A model generated the notes under the pieces. It was not told the origin of the DNA. It worked only from the letters and a program-made list of their open reading frames with translations, and searched no databases. From Pirellulaceae bacterium (lineage in GTDB: Bacteria; Planctomycetota; Planctomycetia; Pirellulales; Pirellulaceae): a DNA stretch of 14,669 nt. Positions 1 through 7,274 of this stretch are shown piece after piece (within the stretch, counting starts at the first letter, position 1; every line of letters begins with the position of its first letter). The DNA is taken from assembly GCA_013002105.1 (NCBI GenBank), contig JABDKS010000936.1, positions 1 through 14,669 on the forward strand. Reading direction: 5' to 3'. A program made the position numbers and the translations under genes.

Positions 1-53
1 TCCAACCACACCCCAGACTCTAATTATTCGCGACTAGACAGGCAAACGGATTT

Positions 54-77
54 CCGGTTTTGGACGGCCAAAGCCGG
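54..77 (-). terminator. Hairpin downstream of the S41 protease gene, possible terminator
   Basis: CCGGTTTTGG (54-63) and CCAAAGCCGG (68-77) form a 10-bp stem with one G-T wobble and a 4-nt ACGG loop. It lies about 65 bp past the minus-strand stop of the S41 protease gene. Neither side carries a strong T-tract, so a canonical intrinsic terminator is not assured. The stem could serve transcription from either direction. The rest of the first 142 bases shows no gene. Confidence 0.4.
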
Positions 78-142
78 TCGTTTGAGGCGGATTTGATCGC
101 AAAGGAGGGTCCCGCAGGCGACCCAAGTGCTCGGATCCGCTT

Positions 143-1651
143 CTAGGCAGCCGGCTTGTCGCTGTGCTGTGGGGCAGGCCGGGCGGCCGCGTCGTCGTTT
201 TTGCCGCTTGGCGGTGCGGCGGGAGCGTCGTTGTCGATTTGCTCGGTCAGGTGTTCCACGGCGACGCGCAGCTGAGGGTCAAACAACACACTCGCCTGGG
301 GTTCTTGGACGATGATCGGGGGTTCGTTCACACCACTTGCAACGGGAGTCTCGGTCTTATTGGGTGTGTCGGAGGCGACATTTGCTTGCGGATTTCCGGC
401 GTCTTTTGCAGTCCCGGCATCTTGTGGAGCCCCCGCCGGGTCGGTTGTCCCCGTGGCGGCCGACAGGAGTGGATAGGACGCTTGCCGCCATCGGTCTCCG
501 AGTTGCTCCAACGTCTTATCGTCCACCGATACGGTGAATCCATCATCGGGCGTGACTCCCCATTCGTCTTCTTCGGTGGCGTCTTCTTTACGATGTATGT
601 TGTGATCGTTCGGTCGATAGTATCTCGCGACGGTCAAACGCAGGGCACTGCGCCCAAACTGCAGCGGCAGAATGTTCTGCACCGTCCCTTTCCCGTAGCT
701 GCGCGTGCCAACAATGGTTGCCCTGTGATTGTCTTGCAGACAAGCCGCCACGATCTCGCTGGCGCTGGCCGAACCTCCATCAATCAAGATCGCTAGCGGT
801 TTAGACGGATCCACCAGCGTTCCCGGTGTCGCGTCGTAGACGTCTTCGATCACGTTGCCGCGCGTTCGAGTCGACACGATGCGTCCCGAATCAAGAAACA
901 TGTCACTGACGTCGCGCGCCGCGTACAGGAGCCCGCCAGAGTTTCCGCGGAGGTCCAAGACCATCGCGTCGAATTCATTATTCAGCGTCGCCAGCACGCC
1001 TTCCAATTCTCTAACGGTTTTTTCGCCGAAGCTAGTCAAGCGGATGTAGGCGATCGACGGATGGCTTTGTAACCGAAAGACCCATTTGCTATTGTCGTCT
1101 CGATAATCACCAATCACCGACTCAAGTTCGATATTAGCGCGTCGCACGGTAATCGAATGCTGGTCCTGATCGCCGCGCAACACTTTGACTTTGACGGGGG
1201 TACCGATCGGACCTTTCAAGAGGTCGCTGACATCACCTAGGACCATTTTGGAAACATCGATATCGTCAACTTCGATGATGCGATCGTCGGGAAGGATCCC
1301 GCCGAGTAATGCGGGGGAGCCAACCAACGGAGTGATCACGCGGACCGGTTCGTCCGGATTGGGCTGTTCCACAAAAATCCCGATCCCCGCAAATTCTTGA
1401 TTGATGCTGTCTTGAAACGAATCATAGGCATCACCGGGGATGTAGCTACTGTGTTCGTCCAATGAATCCGTCAGTCCTTTCATCGCCGCGGTCAACAACG
1501 CTTGGTCGTCGACATCATCAACGTAAAAGTGGTGGATTAATTCCATCGCGTCGCCCACCATCATGGCCGTCTTTGTGCGACGTGCTGTCGCGTAACAAAG
1601 CACGGCAAGACTGCAGGCGATCAGGATGACGTTCAGATTGCGTGGAGGCAT
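143..1651 (-). CDS. S41-family C-terminal processing protease (CtpA/Prc-like) with PDZ domain
   Basis: A 502-residue protein starting at an ATG, with a hydrophobic N-terminal segment (about residues 6-21) that fits a signal anchor or signal peptide, so it should act at or outside the cytoplasmic membrane. Residues about 28-85 match the usual S41 N-terminal helical region, and about 85-172 a PDZ domain (GIGIFVE, then SPALLGGILPDDRI). The protease core follows with DLRGNSGG at 233-240. GGSASASEI supplies the likely nucleophile Ser296 and GTRSYGKGTVQ supplies Lys321 and Gln325. The Ser-Lys gap of 25 and Lys-Gln gap of 4 match known CTP catalytic triads, so the enzyme looks active. CTPs cleave proteins near their C-termini, usually in envelope quality control or protein maturation; the substrate here is unknown. 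Residues about 395-502 are an Ala/Pro/Asp-rich, low-complexity tail absent from minimal family members. It is separated by 405 bp from the upstream same-strand gene, so probably a separate transcription unit. Confidence 0.93.
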   Translation of the reverse strand: MPPRNLNVILIACSLAVLCYATARRTKTAMMVGDAMELIHHFYVDDVDDQALLTAAMKGLTDSLDEHSSYIPGDAYDSFQDSINQEFAGIGIFVEQPNPDEPVRVITPLVGSPALLGGILPDDRIIEVDDIDVSKMVLGDVSDLLKGPIGTPVKVKVLRGDQDQHSITVRRANIELESVIGDYRDDNSKWVFRLQSHPSIAYIRLTSFGEKTVRELEGVLATLNNEFDAMVLDLRGNSGGLLYAARDVSDMFLDSGRIVSTRTRGNVIEDVYDATPGTLVDPSKPLAILIDGGSASASEIVAACLQDNHRATIVGTRSYGKGTVQNILPLQFGRSALRLTVARYYRPNDHNIHRKEDATEEDEWGVTPDDGFTVSVDDKTLEQLGDRWRQASYPLLSAATGTTDPAGAPQDAGTAKDAGNPQANVASDTPNKTETPVASGVNEPPIIVQEPQASVLFDPQLRVAVEHLTEQIDNDAPAAPPSGKNDDAAARPAPQHSDKPAA

Positions 1652-2056
1652 GGAAGAGATTGGTTGTGGGCCAAGGCGAAAAGCCGATCGGCGGTCGAGG
1701 TGGATGCGGTAATTTTCAGCACGCGCGCTGTCGCAGCGAATCTGGAACGCGACGAATCAGGATCGCAGTGAATGAGGGGATGACTGATGGGATCACGAGC
1801 GTCTGATCAACGAATCGTCGAATCCTTGTCGCTTTTTTGAACTTGCCTGCCGAGATGTCACCGCCCGTGATGATGGATGGTCAAGTCGACAGGATTGGAT
1901 AGTCACCTCTGGCAAGGCGGAATTGGTAAACGAGTCGGTGGTGTAATTGAATTGTACCAGCCGAATCGTTTTTTTGAGAGCCAAAAGCGCGGGCTCGGGT
2001 GTCGATGGTGGGCCCGAATCGGAACTTTTTTCGCGACAGTCCCGACGCCCTCATCG
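1652..2056 (-). other. Intergenic region, no gene recognised
   Basis: These 405 bases lie between two minus-strand genes and should hold the 3' end of the membrane-protein transcript and the promoter of the S41 protease gene. Short open frames exist on both strands but none has recognisable protein character. Several T/A runs occur (around 1834-1839, 1970-1976 and 2026-2032). I see no convincing promoter, terminator, tRNA or repeat. Confidence 0.5.
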
Positions 2057-3607
2057 TCAAACGCCGCCGATAAACGGCCTTGGAAAGAGAATTGCGTGCT
2101 GTTCGACCCAGGTGGGAAGCCCATCCCAACTGGTGAATTGCGACACCGTCAGAAAGATCAGATAGGTCCCCACGACAGCCAACATCAGAACGCGAACAGA
2201 CCAAATCGAGATACCAGCCCAGAGCCCACTTGGGTCCGGGCGCCGCCTGGCACGCCGCAGCGCCAAGCCTTCGCCGACGCGTGCGGGCAAAATAAAGCCG
2301 ACAAAGACAACGCACGGTAGCCATAACACCTCGCGAGGCGTTGCTTCGATTTTCAACAGGTAGAGCGGGATCGGCAAAATGACCAGTCCGAAGATCATGG
2401 CCAACAACCACGCCCAAGGGGCACGTCGAAAATCTTGCCGGATGCGACGCAGTTCAAACATCGCACCCAAGCGATTCTCGGCGGCGAAATGGGCCTGCAG
2501 CATTGGCAAGTACAAAAGCACGCCGCCCATCGCGATCAGGGCCAGACCGCCGATCAGCCCAGCGACCGGAGTTTCACCGTTGCGATTCATCGCGATGATA
2601 ATCATGCCCGGAACCAGCCAGATCAACGTTGCAACCGCACCGCGGGTACCGAGCCAGAACAATCTGGGCAGTTCCAGCGCGACGGTGAAGTCCCACAGGC
2701 GGTCGGGAATCGTGCTCCACGTGCCTGGTCGCCAACCTTCACGTAGAAAACGTTTGGGTTGCGGCCATAAATAGTGGCGCAGCTGACCACCGCGCACCCA
2801 GGCCCACAATAAATACCCCATCGCAGCAAACGAGCAGGCGAATGCGAGCACTCGAAGCAAGGTTGCTTGCAGCGAACCGGGATCGATCAATTGCGCGACC
2901 GACTCCCAATGCACCAATAATTGTGTCGGCAGTGAGGCAACGAAGATCGCTGTGGCAGCTAAGCCGATCGTCCCGGCACGTTGCAGATTGGGCAAAGAAT
3001 CGCGAAATTTTGCGCCGCGCGTCAAACGACCGGCGACATCGAGCAGATAACCAAACGCAATCAATTGAAAGATCGGAATCGCACTGAGAACGGCTAGCAA
3101 GGCGATCAGCGAGGCAATGCAGAACAGGCCACGAATGGACCAGCCGATAAAGCGAAATACTCTCCGCCGGATGCCAATGGGCTCTGTCGGATCTTTGGGT
3201 GTTCGAAGTGTCGCAACGGGAATCTCAGTCGCGACAGAGATCTCGCCGGGTGCGTCTGGCGAATTTGGCGGGCTGACCAATGGGCGGGAAAATGGGTTTC
3301 CAATCGCCGTGGCGACCGGAGGCTGTGAAACTGGATTCGGCGAAACAGGCGTAGCACCTGTCATCGATTCCTGTGCGGGATGTCCGTCGGTGCGAGCGCC
3401 AGTGTCGGCTGAATATCGCTGCACGGCCTCATTGAACGCCGAAAAATCGGTGGGGCGGTTCGGTGTGATCGGCGGGGGTGAATTCGATCCTCGTTGATCG
3501 TTGCCGATCACATTAGCGGCGATGGACTGCGATGGACGGACCGTCGGTTCGGGAGGACCGGTGATCGGATCCTGGTCGTCGCTGGGTGATCTCGTTGGAT
3601 CCGCCAC
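2057..3607 (-). CDS. Multi-pass membrane protein with Pro-rich N-terminal region, unknown function
   Basis: A 516-residue protein. Residues 1 to about 140 are Pro/Ser/Thr/Asp-rich, look disordered and have no hydrophobic segment. From about 147 a basic stretch (IRRRVFRF) leads into a membrane domain with roughly seven or eight hydrophobic segments, near residues 158-188, 213-232, 248-270, 321-340, 347-369, 398-418, 427-440 and 463-488. The first segment, with GYLLDVAGRLTRG, resembles membrane proteins I associate with the DUF4013-type group in planctomycetes, but that is a recollection and no function follows from it. The start is a GTG preceded by GGAAG six bases upstream. No other ATG/GTG/TTG lies in frame between it and the upstream stop at 3650-3652; the next in-frame ATG (3364) would remove 81 residues of the disordered region. 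It is transcribed divergently from the HtrA-like gene, and 405 bp separate it from the S41 gene downstream. Confidence 0.8.
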   Translation of the reverse strand: MADPTRSPSDDQDPITGPPEPTVRPSQSIAANVIGNDQRGSNSPPPITPNRPTDFSAFNEAVQRYSADTGARTDGHPAQESMTGATPVSPNPVSQPPVATAIGNPFSRPLVSPPNSPDAPGEISVATEIPVATLRTPKDPTEPIGIRRRVFRFIGWSIRGLFCIASLIALLAVLSAIPIFQLIAFGYLLDVAGRLTRGAKFRDSLPNLQRAGTIGLAATAIFVASLPTQLLVHWESVAQLIDPGSLQATLLRVLAFACSFAAMGYLLWAWVRGGQLRHYLWPQPKRFLREGWRPGTWSTIPDRLWDFTVALELPRLFWLGTRGAVATLIWLVPGMIIIAMNRNGETPVAGLIGGLALIAMGGVLLYLPMLQAHFAAENRLGAMFELRRIRQDFRRAPWAWLLAMIFGLVILPIPLYLLKIEATPREVLWLPCVVFVGFILPARVGEGLALRRARRRPDPSGLWAGISIWSVRVLMLAVVGTYLIFLTVSQFTSWDGLPTWVEQHAILFPRPFIGGV

Positions 3608-4012
3608 TTTTTTCTTCCAGAGTTTTTTTTGGGTGCTTCTTTTACGCGTTCAAACACGTGATTCGTTGGTAGCAAGTCGTTCTTGGCAGCACTTGTCGGA
3701 CTTCCATCGTAAATGCTGGTCGGCGGGGGGGTCGATTTCTGAGCCGATTTTGGCGAGTGGGATTGGTCGATGGCGAAACAAATTTCCCCGTGTTTTACGG
3801 AAAAAAAGTGGCTGACCGGTGATTGTCATCAAATGGGGTCCGGCGCGTGATAAGTTTGGTAAACCTTGCGGCGCGTACCCCCACACCATCAAGCGGAGTG
3901 ATGGATTGTACCGATGCATCAGTTCGTACCGGAAATACCGGTGCAGCTACGGCGGATCCCGTAATGTCCGCCGACACTGTGCATCCCAACCAATTGGCGG
4001 GTACGGGGATTT
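3608..4012. promoter_or_regulatory. Divergent intergenic region between membrane protein and HtrA-like protease genes
   Basis: The genes on either side point away from each other, so this 405-bp stretch must hold both promoters, although I cannot place -35/-10 boxes with confidence. Homopolymer runs are visible (T6 at 3608-3613, T8 at 3623-3630, G7 at 3725-3731, A7 at 3801-3807). GGGG sits just before the HtrA-like ATG and may act as a weak ribosome binding site. A plus-strand frame from a TTG at 3823 to 4047 overlaps the HtrA-like start but is not convincing as a gene. Confidence 0.5.
3928..3942. repeat. Short perfect inverted repeat upstream of the HtrA-like gene
   Basis: ACCGG-AAATA-CCGGT is a 5-bp perfect inverted repeat with a 5-nt A/T-rich spacer, about 70 bp upstream of the HtrA-like ATG. 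GTACCG also occurs at 3908-3913 and 3927-3932. The geometry would suit a small dimeric regulator, but half-sites this short arise easily by chance. Confidence 0.25.
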
Positions 4013-5425
4013 ATGCGACGTACGATCCAACTTGCCCCGGCTACTAGCCGTCTGCTGGCTGCAATCACTTTGGTTGCCCTCAGCATGCAAGCGACACCAT
4101 TGGCTGCCCAGAGCCAATCACCGTCGCTGGGCCCTGACGATATTAGACAAACACCCACGGTCCGCGCGATTCAACGTGCATCACCGGCCGTGGTCAACAT
4201 CCACGGACAGAAAACTGTCCGGAATACGGCCGCCGGCACTGCCGGTGCGGACCCGAATTCTTTTCGCCATGTCAACGGCATGGGCACCGGCGTGGTCATC
4301 GATCCGCGTGGGTATGTGATTACCAATTACCACGTTGTCGAAGACGTCGATGACATTCGTGTCACGCTGCACAACGGTGAAACAACCAACGCCACGTTGG
4401 TAGCATCGCGAATCCGCAGCGACCTGGCGTTGATCAAGGTCAACACTCAATCAAAGCTGCCAGTGATTCCGCGCGGATCGAGCGAAGATTTGATGGTCGG
4501 TGAGACGGTAATCGCAATCGGCAACGCGTTTGGCTATGTCCACACGTGTACCAAAGGCATCATCAGTGCCTTGCACCGCGATGTACCGGTCAATGAAACG
4601 CAAGACTACATGGATCTGATCCAGATCAGTGCCGGTATCAATCCTGGCAACTCTGGCGGACCCCTGTTGAATATCAAAGGTGATATGATTGGCGTGAACG
4701 TCGCCGTTCGCGTCGGGGCACAGCAAATCGCCTTCACGATTCCGATCGATCAAGTGATCGAAATCGTCACCGAGATGATCGAGCAACACAACAACAGCCG
4801 GTTATTGACCGGCCTGCGAACCGACGGCGGACCGCGCGATGGTGATGGTGTCACCGTCGCCAATGTCTCCGCTAGCAGTCCTGCCGCACGGGAGGGATTG
4901 AAGCCGGGTGACCGCGTGGTCCGCGTTGGTTCGCAATCAGTCGATGATCGCCTGGATTACTCGCTGGCGTTGTTGAGTTCGCGGCCCGGGGACACCATTC
5001 CACTGAGCGTCGAACGAAACGGAAAACGTTTGGACTTGGAAATGGCGACCGAAGCGGTTTTCAAAAATTTCAGCGGCACCGTTAGCGAGTTGGCTTGGTC
5101 GGTGATCGGAATTCGTGCCAAAAGCGTCAGTCAATCGGCCGTCAAGCGTCTCAATACCCGCATGCGAACGTCCTATCGCGGTGGTCTTTATGTGACCGCC
5201 GTGCGACCTGGTTCGACCGCGGAGGATCAAGGGATTCAAGTCGGTGATGTGTTGTTGGGTATCCATGGTTGGGAAACTGCGACTTTGGATGATCTGCAAG
5301 GAATTTTGGAGCATCCCGACATGCAACGTGGACCGCGTGCCAAGTTCTACTTGGTGCGTCGCGAGCAAACCTTGTTTGGTCACATGCAACTGGCTGCCCA
5401 GCCCGGGCAAACAACGCGGCGATAA
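4013..5425 (+). CDS. HtrA/DegP-like secreted serine protease with two PDZ domains
   Basis: A 470-residue protein. Residues 1 to about 32 form a signal peptide: RR near the start, a hydrophobic core LLAAITLVALSM, and probable cleavage after LAA. It should therefore act outside the cytoplasmic membrane. The trypsin-like domain (about 50-258) has the catalytic triad in order: His107 in VITNYHVVE, Asp137 in RSDLALIKV, and Ser214 in NPGNSGGPL, so it looks active. Two PDZ domains follow, about 265-345 (AAREGLKPGDRVVRV) and about 365-460 (STAEDQGIQVGDVLLGI). Length and architecture match DegP/DegQ proteins (about 450-500 residues), which degrade or chaperone misfolded envelope proteins. Ser136 replaces the Asp common at that position in DxDLAV motifs, and loop residues 172-182 contain His177 and Cys179 where family members usually have small polar residues. 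The ATG choice is supported by the signal peptide. The esterase gene downstream lies 270 bp away, so co-transcription is uncertain. Confidence 0.94.
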   Translation: MRRTIQLAPATSRLLAAITLVALSMQATPLAAQSQSPSLGPDDIRQTPTVRAIQRASPAVVNIHGQKTVRNTAAGTAGADPNSFRHVNGMGTGVVIDPRGYVITNYHVVEDVDDIRVTLHNGETTNATLVASRIRSDLALIKVNTQSKLPVIPRGSSEDLMVGETVIAIGNAFGYVHTCTKGIISALHRDVPVNETQDYMDLIQISAGINPGNSGGPLLNIKGDMIGVNVAVRVGAQQIAFTIPIDQVIEIVTEMIEQHNNSRLLTGLRTDGGPRDGDGVTVANVSASSPAAREGLKPGDRVVRVGSQSVDDRLDYSLALLSSRPGDTIPLSVERNGKRLDLEMATEAVFKNFSGTVSELAWSVIGIRAKSVSQSAVKRLNTRMRTSYRGGLYVTAVRPGSTAEDQGIQVGDVLLGIHGWETATLDDLQGILEHPDMQRGPRAKFYLVRREQTLFGHMQLAAQPGQTTRR

Positions 5426-5695
5426 TCATCGATAACAGAGGGTCGTGACGATTCAAGTAACCGACGCATACGTCCTGGGGTGAGCTTCCCAATTGCGGTC
5501 AACGCAACGGAAGTTTGCCGACCCAGCCGGGACGTCGCGTCGGTTATCGGATCGATCTGCACTTTGCCGCCGACCGACGCCAATCGGTCCACTTGCTGGC
5601 TCACGATCGACGCTACATCGATTATTCTCAGGGGAAAGAACCGCGGGAGTTGCTCTCTCGCGGCAGTCAACTTTCCACGAGCTTTCGATCCTCCG
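5426..5695. other. 270-bp spacer between HtrA-like and esterase genes, no gene recognised
   Basis: The stretch is open in several frames on both strands. A GTG at 5480 is in frame with the esterase and would add 72 residues, but they would bury its signal peptide. An antisense frame from an ATG at 5709 runs through the spacer into the HtrA-like 3' end. I recognise no family in any frame, and I see no clear promoter or terminator. Confidence 0.4.
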
Positions 5696-6592
5696 ATGCG
5701 AACCTTCATTGCCGTTACAGCATGGCTGACCACCACGGTTGCTGCGTCTGCGGCGGACCAACCAATCGACGTGTTTTTGGTGGCCGGGCAATCCAACGCC
5801 GTGGGCGCCGATGCGCCGCCAAGTCAAATGCCTAATGACGCGATCGACGACTCGATCCTGTTTCGTTGGCGGTGTGGCGATCCGCCGCCGGACGAACATG
5901 ATTCCATCAGTAACGGTTGGCAGAAACTTCGGGCACAACCTCTGGGTGACCCGATCACGCCGCGACGTGATCGTCAGTACGGAAATTTTGCGCAGCCAGA
6001 TGGCGGCTTCGGTCCCGAAATTGGATTCGCGCGTGCGATCGCGCTTCAACAGTCCACACCGATCGCGGTTGTCAAAGTCGCTTTCAGCGGGACTCATATC
6101 GCAGGCGATTGGAATCCCAATGCGAAAGCGACCGATGCTGCCACCGAGCACGATTCGCGGGGCGCGTGCTATCGTGAACTGGTTCAACAATCCAGGCGGG
6201 CGATCGCCGATTTGAAGGACCAGCATTACGATCCAACGCTGGTTGCCATGGTTTGGGTACAGGGCGAAAGCGATGCAACGGCACAACGCGTCGATGACTA
6301 CCAACACAACCTCGGGCGAATGATTCAGACGCTGCGAAGCGACTTGAAAGCACCCGAGTTGATTGCACTACTGGGCGTCAACACCCGCTTTGGCGGCGGC
6401 AAGAACCAATACATGCCCGCCATCATCGCCGCGCAGCAAGCGTACGGGCAAAGCGACCCGCTGGCCTGCTACGTCGACACCGCCGGCGCGACGATCGCCA
6501 ATCATGCGCACTATGACGCCGCCGGCACGATCGACGTCGGTCAGCGGTTTGCCAAGGCGTTAAAAGCGATGCGCAGTGTTGCGGCCGAGTAG
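5696..6592 (+). CDS. Secreted SASA/SGNH-type carbohydrate acetylesterase (sialate O-acetylesterase domain)
   Basis: The 298-residue protein starting at the ATG at 5696 begins with a clean signal peptide (MRTFIAVTAWLTTTVAASAA, cleavage near residue 20), so it is exported. The mature protein starts directly with DVFLVAGQSNAVG, whose GQSN Ser33 is the probable nucleophile. FGPEIGFARAI (105-115) and VWVQGESDA (186-194) are the expected internal blocks. HAHYDAAGTIDVGQRFA near the C-terminus supplies the likely catalytic His272. These are features of the sialate O-acetylesterase domain (PF03629), whose members remove O-acetyl groups from sugars, often on plant or algal polysaccharides; the actual substrate cannot be read from sequence. 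A GTG at 5480 would add 72 residues, but I reject that start because the signal peptide would be internal. The stop lies only 27 bp from the convergent leuD stop. Confidence 0.87.
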   Translation: MRTFIAVTAWLTTTVAASAADQPIDVFLVAGQSNAVGADAPPSQMPNDAIDDSILFRWRCGDPPPDEHDSISNGWQKLRAQPLGDPITPRRDRQYGNFAQPDGGFGPEIGFARAIALQQSTPIAVVKVAFSGTHIAGDWNPNAKATDAATEHDSRGACYRELVQQSRRAIADLKDQHYDPTLVAMVWVQGESDATAQRVDDYQHNLGRMIQTLRSDLKAPELIALLGVNTRFGGGKNQYMPAIIAAQQAYGQSDPLACYVDTAGATIANHAHYDAAGTIDVGQRFAKALKAMRSVAAE

Positions 6593-6605
6593 TGGAGCAG
6601 TGACG

Positions 6606-6628
6606 ACCTGGTGCGTGGACTACCAGGT
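6606..6628. terminator. Inverted repeat between the convergent esterase and leuD genes
   Basis: ACCTGGT (6606-6612) and ACCAGGT (6622-6628) form a perfect 7-bp stem around a 9-nt loop. It lies at the convergence point and overlaps the leuD stop codon. Position suggests a shared terminator, but neither side has a T-tract, so the call is weak. Confidence 0.3.
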
Positions 6629-7210
6629 GCGTGCGGCTTCGTAGGCCGAAATTTTGTCTTCGACCAGCAGCGTCTGGGCGATGTCGTCGAGGCCTTTGAG
6701 CATGTTCTCGCGTCGACTTGGATCGACATCAAAGGAAAGCTCCAGTCCCGCGTCGTCGCGGACGACTTGGTTTTCCAAGTCGACGGTCAACTGATAAGGC
6801 GCGTTTTCGGCGCGTTTGAACAGTTCATCAATGTCCGCCTCGGGCAGCACGATCGGCAAAACGCCGTTCTTGAAACAGTTGTTGTAAAAAATGTCGGCAA
6901 AGGACGGCGCGATCACGCTGCGGAATCCGTAATCATCCAGAGCCCAGACGGCATGCTCGCGGCTACTGCCGCTGCCAAAATTCTGCCGCGCCACCAAGAT
7001 CGATGCGTCTTTGACCGCCTCCTGATTCAGCTCGAACGTGGGGTTGGGTGTCGTACCATCGTCCTCGAACCGCCAATCGTAAAACAAGAATTGACCGAAT
7101 CCTGTCCGTTCAATCCGTTTGAGAAATTGTTTGGGAATGATCTGATCGGTGTCGACGTTGGCGCGATTCATGGTCGCGACGGTACCGGTATGAACGGTGA
7201 AGGCTTTCAT
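6620..7210 (-). CDS. leuD: 3-isopropylmalate dehydratase small subunit
   Basis: LeuD pairs with LeuC to interconvert 2-isopropylmalate and 3-isopropylmalate in cytoplasmic leucine biosynthesis. The 196-residue protein has the swivelling-domain signatures: [15 protein letters not shown] at 18-32 and the substrate-binding loop [15 protein letters not shown] at 77-91, followed by [20 protein letters not shown] at 100-119. The length is normal for the family (about 190-210). The start is the ATG giving MKAFTVHTG, where LeuD proteins usually begin; an in-frame ATG 207 bases upstream would run into the leuC coding region and is rejected. It follows leuC on the same strand with a 64-bp gap, so the two are probably co-transcribed. 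No Shine-Dalgarno sequence is evident before the start. Confidence 0.96.
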   Translation of the reverse strand: MKAFTVHTGTVATMNRANVDTDQIIPKQFLKRIERTGFGQFLFYDWRFEDDGTTPNPTFELNQEAVKDASILVARQNFGSGSSREHAVWALDDYGFRSVIAPSFADIFYNNCFKNGVLPIVLPEADIDELFKRAENAPYQLTVDLENQVVRDDAGLELSFDVDPSRRENMLKGLDDIAQTLLVEDKISAYEAARTW

Positions 7211-7274
7211 GGCGAAGGATTGCAGTGGAATGTGTTTGGGTGGAAACGGGTGGCCAACGTGGGTCGCGGCAGAC

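Noticed and set aside
1881..2417. Minus-strand frame of 178 codons overlapping the 3' part of the membrane protein gene
   Set aside because: It overlaps about 360 bp of the membrane protein gene in another frame. The membrane gene has consistent hydrophobic segments, while this frame is Arg/Cys-rich with no pattern.
5453..6307. Minus-strand frame of 284 codons opposite the esterase gene
   Set aside because: It is a shadow of the esterase, whose conserved GQSN and QGESD blocks and signal peptide establish the plus strand as coding. The antisense product has no recognised motif and is rich in Arg and Cys.
143..6592. A protease/esterase gene cluster acting as one system
   Set aside because: The S41, membrane, HtrA-like and esterase genes lie on two strands with gaps of 270-405 bp. 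Nothing beyond a shared envelope location links them.
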